This document shows positions 18,653 through 26,494 of a stretch of DNA of 64,000 bases, one piece after another (positions within the stretch are counted from its first letter, which is position 1; every line of letters starts with the position of its first letter). This stretch comes from Rubrivivax sp. GTDB taxonomy: Bacteria > Pseudomonadota > Gammaproteobacteria > Burkholderiales > Burkholderiaceae_C. Position numbers and translations under genes: made by a program. The notes under the pieces are model-generated. The model worked only from the letters and a program-made list of their open reading frames with translations. It had not been told where the DNA came from and searched no databases. The stretch covers positions 1 to 64,000 of the forward strand of contig JAIYCR010000081.1 of assembly GCA_027487905.1 (NCBI GenBank). Reading direction: 5' to 3'.

Positions 18653-19624
18653 TTGAACGAGCCCATCCTGCACCATTACCCGACCTCGCCCTTCGCCGAG
18701 AAGGTGCGCCTGGTTCTGGGCGCCAAGGCGCTGCCGTGGCGCTCGGTGTTCATTCCGGCGGTGATGCCCAAGCCGGACGTGGTGGCGCTCACCGGCGGCT
18801 ACCGCAAGACCCCGGTGATGCAGCTGGGCGCGGACATCTACTGCGACACCGCGCTCATCTGCCGGGTGCTCGACACGCTGCAGCCGCAAGCCCCGCTCTA
18901 CCCGCCGGGCTGCGAAGGCGTGGCCGAGCTCATCGCACAGTGGGCCGATCAGCAGCTCTTCTGGACGGCGGTGCCCTACACGATGCAGCCCGCTGGCCTG
19001 GCCCAGGTCTTCGGCGATGCACCCCCCGAGCAGATGAAGGCCTTCGCGGCCGACCGCGCCGCCTACGCACCGCAGCTGCGACGGCCCACGCCCGCCGATG
19101 CCGAGGCGGCGCTTCGGTCGATGCTGGGCTGGATGGAGTCGCAGCTGGGCCACCAGAGCGAGCGCCTGAGTGCGGAGCACGGCCCGTGGATGGCCGGACC
19201 GGCACGCAGCATCGCCGACTTCGCCTGTGCCCATCCGCTGTGGTTCGTTCGCCTGGCGCCGGCAGTGGCCGGCGTGCTCGACGGCTTTCCCAGGGTGGGC
19301 GAATGGCTGCAACGAATGCTCAGCCTGGGCCACGGCCCTTCGACCCGGATGAAGAGCGCCGAAGCCATCGGCGTGGCGGCGACGGCTGCCGCCGCCGGAC
19401 TGCATGCGCCGGTCTTCGTGCACCCGGACCTGGGTTTCCAGCCGCGCGAGGCGGTGACCGTCTGCGCCACCGACGTGGGCCTCGACCCGGTGGCCGGCGA
19501 ACTGGTGGGCCTGACCACCGACCGCGTGACGGTGGAGCGAATCGACCCGCGCGCCGGCCGCGTGCATGTGCACTTCCCCCGCATCGGCTACCAGATCAAG
19601 CGACAGAAAGCGAGCACGCCATGA
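18653..19624 (+). CDS. Glutathione S-transferase-fold protein with C-terminal extension
   Basis: A 323-residue protein starting at TTG 18653, which has a strong gaggagg site upstream. The N-terminal thioredoxin-like domain (about 1-80) has HHYPTSPFAEKVRLVLG and RKTPVMQLG, typical of GST N-domains. A helical GST C-domain follows to about residue 220. The last 100 or so residues form an additional beta-rich part ending HFPRIGYQIKRQ. The protein is longer than ordinary GSTs (200-230). Overlaps the following SDR by 4 bp (atga). Role in the catabolic block unclear. Confidence 0.85.
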   Translation: MNEPILHHYPTSPFAEKVRLVLGAKALPWRSVFIPAVMPKPDVVALTGGYRKTPVMQLGADIYCDTALICRVLDTLQPQAPLYPPGCEGVAELIAQWADQQLFWTAVPYTMQPAGLAQVFGDAPPEQMKAFAADRAAYAPQLRRPTPADAEAALRSMLGWMESQLGHQSERLSAEHGPWMAGPARSIADFACAHPLWFVRLAPAVAGVLDGFPRVGEWLQRMLSLGHGPSTRMKSAEAIGVAATAAAAGLHAPVFVHPDLGFQPREAVTVCATDVGLDPVAGELVGLTTDRVTVERIDPRAGRVHVHFPRIGYQIKRQKASTP

Positions 19625-20544
19625 AGAGCTTCCAGGGCCGCACGGCGGTGATCACGGGCGCGGCGTCGGGCTTCGGCCTGGAGGCCTGCCGCATCGCCGC
19701 GCGCGAGGGCATGAACGTGGTGATGGCCGACGTGCAGGCCGACGCCCTGGAGGTGGCCGCCGCGGAGATCCGATCGCTCGCGCAGGCCCAGGGTGCAGGC
19801 GTCGTCGCGCAGCAGGTGGACGTGCGGCATGGCGCGCAGGTGCAGGCGCTTCGGGACGCCACGGTGGACGCCTTCGGGGCACCCCATCTGGTGTTCAACA
19901 ACGCGGGGGTCGGCGCCGGCGGCTTGATCTGGGAGCACAGCGAAAAGGACTGGGAATGGGTGGTCGGCGTCAACCTGATGGGCGTGGCCCACGGCGTGCG
20001 CCTGTTCACCCCGCTGATGCTGGAGGCCGCCGCACGGGACCCGGGCTATGAAGGCCACATCGTCAACACCGCCAGCATGGCCGGCCTGCTGAACGCGCCG
20101 AACATGGGGGTCTACAACGTCACCAAGCATGCGGTGGTGAGCCTGTCGGAGACGCTGCACCAGGACCTCAGCCTGGTGACCGAGCAGGTGCGGGCGTCGG
20201 TGCTCTGTCCCTTCTTCGTGCCCACCGGCATCCACCGCAGCCACCGCAACCGGCCCAGCGAGCTGCGCGAGGCGGCGGTCAAGCCCACCCGCAGCCAGCT
20301 CATCGCGCAGGCGATGAGCGACAAGGCGGTGACCGGCGGCAAGGTGACGGCAGCCGAGGTGTCGAAAGCCGTGTTCGATGCGGTGCGCGAGGGGCGCTTC
20401 TACATCTACAGCCATCCCAAGGCGCTGGCCTCGGTGCAGGTGCGGCTGGAGGACGTGATGCTCGGGCGCAACCCGACCGACCCCTTCGCGGGCAAGCCCG
20501 ACATCGGCGCCGAGCTGCGCCGTGCCCTGCGTGACGCCGGCTGA
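19621..20544 (+). CDS. Short-chain dehydrogenase/reductase
   Basis: A 307-residue SDR. Cofactor motif TGAASGFG, NNAGVGAGG, catalytic Ser in NTASMAG and YXXXK as YNVTK. The C-terminal part (after about residue 215) is longer than in minimal SDRs. ATG 19621 overlaps the GST stop. It is the second SDR of the block; the two share only the general family pattern, so they are not a recent duplication. Confidence 0.92.
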   Translation: MKSFQGRTAVITGAASGFGLEACRIAAREGMNVVMADVQADALEVAAAEIRSLAQAQGAGVVAQQVDVRHGAQVQALRDATVDAFGAPHLVFNNAGVGAGGLIWEHSEKDWEWVVGVNLMGVAHGVRLFTPLMLEAAARDPGYEGHIVNTASMAGLLNAPNMGVYNVTKHAVVSLSETLHQDLSLVTEQVRASVLCPFFVPTGIHRSHRNRPSELREAAVKPTRSQLIAQAMSDKAVTGGKVTAAEVSKAVFDAVREGRFYIYSHPKALASVQVRLEDVMLGRNPTDPFAGKPDIGAELRRALRDAG

Positions 20545-21043
20545 TCAGCCAGCCCAGCCCCGCGAACCGGCCCGCCTGGGCTCGGCCGAGCGAGTCGCCG
20601 GGCTGGTGCTGGTGGGCCTGCAGTTCGGCCTGATGGCCGCCCTGGCTGGCATGGCCGGCCTGAGCCGCCCCGAGCATCCGGTGGGCCTGACGGCCTGGGT
20701 GCTGCTGGCTGCGTCCATGGTGATGGGCCTGGCGGCGCTGCAGGCCAACCGACCCGGCAACTTCAACATCCGGCCCCAGCCGCATCCGCAGGGGCGGCTG
20801 GTCACCCACGGCATCTACCGCTGGGTGCGGCATCCGATGTACGCCGCGGTGCTGCTGGCCGCGACGGCGGCTGCGGCCTCGGCGGCAGAAGGCCTTCGGC
20901 TGGTCGCCTGGGCCGCGGTGCTCGCGCTGCTGGCGGTGCTGACGGTGAAGTCGATGCTCGAAGAGCGCTGGCTGGCCGAACGGCACGAGGGCTATCTGGC
21001 CTACGCACAGCGGACACGCCGGTTCTTCCCCGGCCGCTTCTGA
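20531..21043 (+). CDS. ICMT/PEMT-like membrane methyltransferase-family protein
   Basis: A membrane protein of about 170 residues. The C-terminal half has RLVTHGIYRWVRHPMY and EERWLAERHEGYLAYAQRT, the hallmark of the isoprenylcysteine carboxyl methyltransferase / phospholipid methyltransferase fold, with three or four membrane helices. The start is uncertain: GTG at 20531 and GTG at 20522 both overlap the SDR end, and neither has a clear ribosome-binding site. It ends the rightward catabolic block; cysK follows convergently 13 bp away. Confidence 0.8.
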   Translation: MTPADQPAQPREPARLGSAERVAGLVLVGLQFGLMAALAGMAGLSRPEHPVGLTAWVLLAASMVMGLAALQANRPGNFNIRPQPHPQGRLVTHGIYRWVRHPMYAAVLLAATAAAASAAEGLRLVAWAAVLALLAVLTVKSMLEERWLAERHEGYLAYAQRTRRFFPGRF

Positions 21044-21056
21044 AGGCCGCCGGCCT

Positions 21057-21971
21057 TCAGCTGGGCAGGAAACCTTCCACCGACAGGTAGCGCTCGCCGG
21101 TGTCGTAGTTGAAGCCGAGCACCACGGCGTCGGCCGCCAGCTCGGGCAGCTTCTGCGCGATGGCCGCCAGCGTGGCGCCGCTGGAGATGCCCACGAGCAG
21201 GCCCTCCTCGCGGGCGCTGCGGCGGGCCATCTCGCGCGCGGCTTCGGCTTCGACCTGGACCACGCCGTCCAGCAGCGCGGTGTCCAGGTTGCCCGGCACG
21301 AAGCCCGCGCCTATGCCCTGGATGGGGTGCGGCGACGGTGCCCCGCCGCTGATCACCGGACTGGCCGCAGGCTCCACCGCATAGACCTTCAGGCGCGGCC
21401 AACGGGCCTTGAGCACGCGGGCGCAGCCGGTCAAGTGGCCACCCGTGCCCACGCCGGTGATGATGGCGTCCACGCCGTCGGGGAAGTCCGCAGCGATTTC
21501 CTCGGCGGTGGTGCGCACGTGGACCTCGACGTTGGCCGGGTTGTCGAACTGCTGCGGCATCCAGGCGCCCGGCGTCGCGGCCACCAGTTCCTGGGCGCGC
21601 GCGATGGCCGCCTTCATGCCGCCCGCGCGCGGGGTGAGCTCGAAGCGCGCACCGTAGGCCTGCATCAGCCGGCGGCGCTCGATGCTCATGCTGTCGGGCA
21701 TCACCAGCACCAGCGCATAGCCCTTGACGGCGGCCACCATGGCCAGCCCGATGCCGGTGTTGCCCGAGGTGGGCTCCACGATGGTGCCGCCCGGCCGCAG
21801 GCGCCCATCGGCCTCGGCCGCCTCGACCATGGCCAGCGCGATGCGGTCCTTGACCGATCCGCCCGGGTTCGCGCGCTCGGACTTCACCCACACCTCGCGG
21901 CCGGGGAACAGTCGCTGCAGGCGGATGTGCGGCGTGCGACCGATGGTGTCGAGGACGGAATGGGCTTTCAT
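21057..21971 (-). CDS. cysK: Cysteine synthase A (O-acetylserine sulfhydrylase)
   Basis: A 304-residue PLP enzyme making cysteine from O-acetylserine and sulfide. The PLP lysine is in [12 protein letters not shown] (near residue 42), the substrate loop is [13 protein letters not shown] and the phosphate-binding loop [10 protein letters not shown]. Length and motifs fit the CysK branch. Start ATG 21971 has ggag upstream and matches the family N-terminus ([14 protein letters not shown]). The next leftward gene (TerB domain) starts upstream of it, 28 bp away, so the two may be co-transcribed. Confidence 0.94.
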   Translation of the reverse strand: MKAHSVLDTIGRTPHIRLQRLFPGREVWVKSERANPGGSVKDRIALAMVEAAEADGRLRPGGTIVEPTSGNTGIGLAMVAAVKGYALVLVMPDSMSIERRRLMQAYGARFELTPRAGGMKAAIARAQELVAATPGAWMPQQFDNPANVEVHVRTTAEEIAADFPDGVDAIITGVGTGGHLTGCARVLKARWPRLKVYAVEPAASPVISGGAPSPHPIQGIGAGFVPGNLDTALLDGVVQVEAEAAREMARRSAREEGLLVGISSGATLAAIAQKLPELAADAVVLGFNYDTGERYLSVEGFLPS

Positions 21972-21999
21972 GCGGGGCTCCGGAGAAGGGCGGCAGGGT

Positions 22000-22494
22000 T
22001 CAGGAAGACGCGCCGGGGGGCAGACTGGACAGCGCCGCGGCGCTGCCATCGCGTGCCCGCATCTTGGCGTGGATGTAGGCGCCGTGGGGCACGTGCAGCA
22101 AGTCGGCCACCCGCCAGAGGATGTGCTGTTCGTGCGAGGCAAGGTGGCCATCGGCGAAAGCCACCTGCCACATCGCCTCGACCACGGCGATCTTCTCCTC
22201 GGGCGACAGGCGTTCGTTCAGCGCCGAGGTGAAGGCATGCAGGTCATGGGCGCCGCGGGCGCGGACCTGCGCGAGTTCAAGCAGACGGGCGCCTTCGTCC
22301 TCGGTGAGTTCGAAGCGCTGCCGCAGCGTGTGCAGCACCATCTGGCGCTCCTCGTCGGTGAGGCTCGCGTCGGCGCACATCACTTCCACCAGCAGGACGC
22401 CGGTGGCCAGTTGCAGTTCGTGGGGGGTTCGGGCCTGCCCGGGGGGCGGGGCGGCGGTAAGCGAATCGAAGAGGTCGCGCAGGGTCTTGAGCAT
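22000..22494 (-). CDS. TerB-domain protein
   Basis: A 164-residue helical protein of the TerB superfamily. Visible motifs: [14 protein letters not shown] and [23 protein letters not shown], the paired acidic metal-binding-like segments of TerB/DjlA N-domains. Single TerB domains of this size are common in proteobacteria; a role in tellurite resistance is not implied because no other ter gene is present. Confidence 0.88.
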   Translation of the reverse strand: MLKTLRDLFDSLTAAPPPGQARTPHELQLATGVLLVEVMCADASLTDEERQMVLHTLRQRFELTEDEGARLLELAQVRARGAHDLHAFTSALNERLSPEEKIAVVEAMWQVAFADGHLASHEQHILWRVADLLHVPHGAYIHAKMRARDGSAAALSSLPPGASS

Positions 22495-22546
22495 GCCGCA
22501 AGCCTAGCGCAGCGGCCGCGGCGAAGGCCGCTTCGGCGGCGGAGGG

Positions 22547-22879
22547 TCAGCCGCAGACCTGGTGCCGGTGGTCGATCCACCAGCGGGCCGATGCCTCTTC
22601 GCGGATGCGCTCGGCAAGGTCGAGCCTCAGGCGGCGCAGCGCCCGTGCACGGATGAGCATCGCTGCGGCGACTTCACTGGCCGATCCGCTGAGCGCGGGC
22701 AAGCCGGAGTCTTCCGCGCGGGAGGGCAGGGTCGCAGGGGCTGCCGAAGAAACCGCAGCTGCCTGGCAGGCCGCGTCGGCCAGCTGCGCAGCCCGCAGTT
22801 GCGTGGCGGCGTGCGACACGGCGGAAAGAGAGCTCGTTTCGGCAAGGGCAGCGAAGGCGGGCATGGTCGGCGGGGACAT
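22547..22879 (-). CDS. Hypothetical Ala-rich helical protein
   Basis: A possible 110-residue product, Ala/Ser-rich, with an amphipathic basic helix near the C-terminus (RARALRRLRLDLAERI) and an end WWIDHRHQVCG. No family recognised, no clear ribosome-binding site at ATG 22879 or the inner ATG 22864. The relatively AT-rich stretch at about 22975-23015 upstream could hold its promoter. It is kept because it fills the space in the right direction and has a non-random C-terminus. Confidence 0.4.
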   Translation of the reverse strand: MSPPTMPAFAALAETSSLSAVSHAATQLRAAQLADAACQAAAVSSAAPATLPSRAEDSGLPALSGSASEVAAAMLIRARALRRLRLDLAERIREEASARWWIDHRHQVCG

Positions 22880-23086
22880 CGGGTCGGGGGCCGCAGGGCC
22901 GGCAAAGGCCGGTTCGGCGGAACAGGGGACCCCTGCTTAACCCGGCGGCGGCAAGTGCGGTTGACACGCCCGGTTCACCACCGAGATGATCAATCGGTAA
23001 GTAGATGTTACACAGACCGGGATGGACCGGCTTGGGCGGGATGGCCCGGGCTTCCCCCTCAAGGTTCGGTCCGCTTCGCACACGGC

Positions 23087-24268
23087 TCAGGACGGCAGGA
23101 AGTCCACTGGCCAGGTCACGATCAGCGTGTCCACTTCCTTCGCGCCGAAATCGAACTGACGAATCCGGGCGAGGAGCTTCTGTTCGAGCTCGGCCGAACG
23201 GAGCTCGCTGGATTCCAGGCGAAGGTCGCTCACCTGGCCGGACGGGGCGATCGTCAACCGCAGCACCACCTTGCCCTGAAGCCCAGGGTCATCCCGCAGC
23301 GCGCGGTTGTAGAGCGCGTAGATGGCGCCCTTGTTGCGCTCGAAGACGAGCTTGACGTCCTCGATGGACCTGGAGGCCTTGCCGCTGGCGCCGCGCTGCA
23401 CGGCAGCACCGGGCGCGCGGCCTGCACCCGCACCGCCGCCCGACCCGCTCCCCGCCCCGGCGCCTTCGCCCCGGCCCGCCGCAGAGCCACCGCCACCGGG
23501 ACCGCCTCCGCCGCCGCCGCCGGCCACGCCTTCGACCAGCGTGGTGGCGCGGCCGGCCAGGCCGCCCCCGCCGCTGTCGCGGCTGTAGGCCGCCACCGCA
23601 ATGCCGCCGCTGCCCCCCGCGGACGCGCGGGCCACCAGGTTGCGGGCGGGCAGGCCGGCTTCGGTTCCGACGCCCACACCCGTCCCGGCACTGCTGCCCA
23701 CCCCCGGACCGGGCTTGATGTCCTGCTGCAGCTGTACCGCCAGCGGCGCGCCGCGAAGCTCAGCCAGCTGCTCCTTCATGGCCAGCAGACCGACCCCCGA
23801 GGCCTGCCGCCGCGCGGCATCGGCCTCGCCGGGCGCACGCCCCTCCACCGGCTGTCGCGCTTCGGGCGCGGTGGCTTGGCGCGGGGCCGGGTTCGCCGGG
23901 CGATCGGGCCGCTCGGCACCGACCGGCCGCGGGTCGGCGCGCACGGGGGCCGGGGCGGCGGCGCCGGCAGGCACCGGGGTCGGCAGCGCCGGGGCGGCGG
24001 TCGGCCTCTGGGGTGGCGCCGGCGGCAGCAGCACGCGGGCGACGCTGCGGTCCGCTGCGGGACTTGCAACGGGCTGAACCGGCTCCATCGGACGGGGCCA
24101 CAGCAGCAGGGCCACGCAGACCGCCGCGCTGAGGGCCAGCACGGTGTGCAGGATGCGCTGGAAGCGGCGCTGATCGTCCGGGGCCGGGGCCCAGGGCATC
24201 GTGCGCGCGCGGAAGGAGACGCTCCAGAGGGACGACCGGCCAGGCGCCGGCAGATGGGCGGCGGTCAT
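23087..24268 (-). CDS. AgmX/GltJ-type TonB-like periplasmic protein
   Basis: A 393-residue inner-membrane-anchored protein. A cytoplasmic N-terminus of about 38 residues precedes one transmembrane helix (about 39-58, VLALSAAVCVALLLW). A long Pro/Ala-rich then Gly-rich periplasmic linker (to about 300) leads to a C-terminal domain starting SIEDVKLVFERNKGAIYALY and ending TLIVTWPVDFLPS. This C-domain is the AgmX/PglI (TonB-like) domain known from Myxococcus gliding proteins. It overlaps the ExbD gene upstream by 4 bp and ends the long leftward operon. Expected role: carry proton-motive force from the TolQR-like motor to outer-envelope partners. Confidence 0.85.
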   Translation of the reverse strand: MTAAHLPAPGRSSLWSVSFRARTMPWAPAPDDQRRFQRILHTVLALSAAVCVALLLWPRPMEPVQPVASPAADRSVARVLLPPAPPQRPTAAPALPTPVPAGAAAPAPVRADPRPVGAERPDRPANPAPRQATAPEARQPVEGRAPGEADAARRQASGVGLLAMKEQLAELRGAPLAVQLQQDIKPGPGVGSSAGTGVGVGTEAGLPARNLVARASAGGSGGIAVAAYSRDSGGGGLAGRATTLVEGVAGGGGGGGPGGGGSAAGRGEGAGAGSGSGGGAGAGRAPGAAVQRGASGKASRSIEDVKLVFERNKGAIYALYNRALRDDPGLQGKVVLRLTIAPSGQVSDLRLESSELRSAELEQKLLARIRQFDFGAKEVDTLIVTWPVDFLPS

Positions 24269-24774
24269 GACAGGGCCTTGCGCTGCACCGCGAAGGACAG
24301 CTCGCCGAACTGCGCCGCGGCGGCCGTGGCCATGACCTTGCGCAGCAGCGAATACGGAACCGCCTGGTCGGCCATCAGCGTGACGCCGGGGCCCGCCGGC
24401 TCGGCCGATCCTTCCTGTGCGGATGCTGCGGCGGGCGCCGGGCGCAGGCGGTCCAGCTCGGCCTTGAGTGCGGCGATGACCTCGCCGTCGGTGGACAGCG
24501 CCTCGTCGGTGCCGGCCACGCGCCGCCCCTGGACGGTGATCTCGGTGGCGCTGACGCCGATCACGATGGTCTCGCGGGGCTCGGACTGCGACACCGACGG
24601 CGGCAGGCGCACATCACGCGGCGTCTGCAGCAGCTCGATGCCCGAGGCGCTGGTGAGCAGGAAGAAGATCAGGATGGTGAAGATGTCGATCAAGGCCACC
24701 AGGTTCATGTCCAGGGACGACTGGTTTCGGGCCTTCCGGGCCGCGCGGCGCGCCAGTGGGGTGGCCGCGCTCAT
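24265..24774 (-). CDS. TolR/ExbD-family protein (first paralogue)
   Basis: A 169-residue inner-membrane protein. After a basic N-terminus the single helix (about 24-45) contains LVALIDIFTILIFFLL, with the conserved proton-path Asp at residue 30. The periplasmic part includes VRLPPS, a family motif, then about 100 residues. Forms the stator/motor with the TolQ-like protein. Overlaps its neighbours by 4 bp on both sides (atga with AgmX-like and with the second ExbD). The helix Asp makes this the likely functional proton-conducting copy. Confidence 0.92.
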   Translation of the reverse strand: MSAATPLARRAARKARNQSSLDMNLVALIDIFTILIFFLLTSASGIELLQTPRDVRLPPSVSQSEPRETIVIGVSATEITVQGRRVAGTDEALSTDGEVIAALKAELDRLRPAPAAASAQEGSAEPAGPGVTLMADQAVPYSLLRKVMATAAAAQFGELSFAVQRKALS

Positions 24775-25313
24775 GCGCCCGGCCCCTTGCGCGCTGCCGC
24801 CGTGGGCGTTGCGAGCGCGCGCGGGGCATCGCCCACGACGATCATCGGGAACAGCGGCAGATGCCGCACCTGCGGACCTTCGACCACGATCTGCTCGCGC
24901 ACCGCGTCCATCACCGCCACCAGCCTTTCATACGGGGTCTCGGGCTGCGCCAGCACCGTCGCGCTCTGCTGTGCCGGGTACTTCTGCTTGATGGCCTGCA
25001 CCAGCCGGGCGAGTGCGTCGGTGTCCGGCCGGCCCTGGGCGTCGGAGGGAATGCGCTGGATGAGCCCGCCGATGCGGTCGCCGACCTCCAGCGCGTCGGC
25101 GCGGATCACCACCTCGAGCTGCAGCGTGGCCACCTGCAGCCGCTCGACGGCGGGAGAGACGGCCGCCGTGGGCAGGCTCAGGTCCACAACCGACAGCCGG
25201 GTGAAGACGGCCGTGGACAGCAGGAAGGGAACCAGCACCACGATGAGGTTGATGAAAGCCGTGACCTCCAGGTGGGCCACGTCCTTCTTGAGTCGGCGCA
25301 CGCGCATGGCCAT
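24771..25313 (-). CDS. TolR/ExbD-family protein (second paralogue, Asp replaced by Asn)
   Basis: A 180-residue single-helix protein. The helix reads TAFINLIVVLVPFLLSTAVF; aligned with ExbD (PFID in E. coli) and with the neighbouring paralogue (ALID), the essential Asp is Asn22. The following VDLSLPTA matches the ExbD post-helix motif, so the alignment is secure. A C-terminal periplasmic region of about 130 residues ends in a basic tail. It lies 3 bp downstream of the TolQ-like gene. It probably forms a heteromeric motor with the first paralogue and cannot conduct protons by the usual Asp. Confidence 0.9.
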   Translation of the reverse strand: MAMRVRRLKKDVAHLEVTAFINLIVVLVPFLLSTAVFTRLSVVDLSLPTAAVSPAVERLQVATLQLEVVIRADALEVGDRIGGLIQRIPSDAQGRPDTDALARLVQAIKQKYPAQQSATVLAQPETPYERLVAVMDAVREQIVVEGPQVRHLPLFPMIVVGDAPRALATPTAAARKGPGA

Positions 25314-25316
25314 GCC

Positions 25317-25994
25317 TCAGCGTGCGGCGGACGCTTGCACCGGCGGCACCGGCTGCTGCTCGCTTCTCAGCCGGTGCACCTGGTTCAGGAAGCTGATCTT
25401 CGCGGCCTCCAGGCCGTCGACGATCTCGCCGGTCCGGGCCTGCAGGAAGGCGTGGATGAGCAGGAAGGGGATGGCCACCATCAGTGCGAAGGCGGTGTTG
25501 TTCATCGCGATGGAGATGGACGCGGACAGCATCTCGGCCTTCTGGGCGGGGTTCACTGCGGCCACGGCGGTGAAGCCCTTGATCAGCCCGATCACCGTGC
25601 CCAGCAGCCCCACCAGCGTGATGACGTTGGCGAAGGTGGCGATGTAGTGGGTGCGCTTTTCCAGGCGCGGCACGATCTCCATCATCCCTTCCTCCATCGC
25701 GGCATCCACGTCCTCGCGTCGCCCCGGGCTCTGCAGCCGCTCCAGCCCGTGCGAGACGATGCGCGCGACGGCCGCATCCGAGGCGCTGGTCAGGCCGCGC
25801 GCCTCCTTTAGGCGACCGCCCTGCAGCAGCGGCAGCAGCTGCCGCCACACCCGCGCGTTCTCGCTGCGGGCGCGCGACAGCACGACGAAGCGTTCGATGG
25901 CGATGGCCAGGCCCAGGGCCATGATGAAGACGCTGGCGTAGATGAAGTAGCCGGAGTCCTGGAAGAACTTGACGACGGTTTCGAGGGCGGACAT
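25317..25994 (-). CDS. MotA/TolQ/ExbB proton channel family protein
   Basis: A 225-residue polytopic inner-membrane protein. First helix near 13-32 (YFIYASVFIMALGLAIAI), then a cytoplasmic loop of about 100 residues and two helices containing VITLVGLLGTVIGLIKGF and MNNTAFALMVAIPFLL, the TolQ/ExbB signature with the conserved Thr in the last helix. ATG 25994 has an aggag site. First motor gene after the large repeat proteins; tightly followed by two ExbD genes. An 80-bp gap with G/A-rich repeats separates it from the preceding gene. Confidence 0.93.
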   Translation of the reverse strand: MSALETVVKFFQDSGYFIYASVFIMALGLAIAIERFVVLSRARSENARVWRQLLPLLQGGRLKEARGLTSASDAAVARIVSHGLERLQSPGRREDVDAAMEEGMMEIVPRLEKRTHYIATFANVITLVGLLGTVIGLIKGFTAVAAVNPAQKAEMLSASISIAMNNTAFALMVAIPFLLIHAFLQARTGEIVDGLEAAKISFLNQVHRLRSEQQPVPPVQASAAR

Positions 25995-26074
25995 GCGGGG
26001 GCTCCTGAAAGGCGCTGGGCGGGGTGAGGCGGGGAAGGGGAAGGAGGGGGAAGGGCGGAAAGGCGCAGAGGGCT

Positions 26075-26494
26075 TCAAGGCGAGGCAGGGCGCCGGGCCT
26101 GCGTCGGGGCCTGCCCCTGGGCTGCCGAGGCGGTGCGGGTCTGCGCCTCGTAGCTCAGATGCCGGCGGAAGACGTCGCGGTCCACGGGGGCCAGCGCCTC
26201 GTCGAGCAGGCTTGCGTTTGGACGGCCTGCGAGGTCGCCGGGCAGCGGCTTGCGCCAGGGCACGATGGTCAGCACCTTGGGCAGTTCGCGGTTGCCCAGG
26301 ATCTGGGTGCGCTCGAGCTCGGCGCGGTCCTGCGCGATCGCGGGCGGGGCGAGGCCAGGGCCGAGGACGAGTAGGAGGCCGAGGAGGATGGGCGCAGTCC
26401 GCTCGGGCGTCCTGATGGCGCTGCGTCCGCGGCACAGCCATCGCCCGGGCAGCCGGGTGCAAGCCTGGACGGCTGGAGTCGATGCAGGTTTCAT
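26075..26494 (-). CDS. Small exported protein of the envelope-motor operon
   Basis: A 139-residue protein. A long basic N-terminus precedes a signal-type hydrophobic stretch (about 35-54, ILLGLLLVLGPGLAPPAIAQ). The mature part carries ELERTQILGNRELPKVLTIV and PWRKP, then a DRDVFRRHLSYEAQ segment and a Pro/Ala tail. I recognise the GNRELPKVL segment as recurring in small proteins next to TolQR/AgmX sets, but no function is known to me. Its start overlaps the stop of the large lipoprotein (atga). Confidence 0.75.
   Translation of the reverse strand: MKPASTPAVQACTRLPGRWLCRGRSAIRTPERTAPILLGLLLVLGPGLAPPAIAQDRAELERTQILGNRELPKVLTIVPWRKPLPGDLAGRPNASLLDEALAPVDRDVFRRHLSYEAQTRTASAAQGQAPTQARRPASP

Noticed and set aside
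22000-22494. Tellurite resistance operon.
   Set aside because: A single TerB-domain protein without terZACDE neighbours does not support that role.
22961-22990. A perfect TTGACA with GATGAT 18 bp later on the plus strand, as a promoter.
   Set aside because: No plus-strand gene follows; the next gene is convergent. Probably chance in the only AT-richer stretch.
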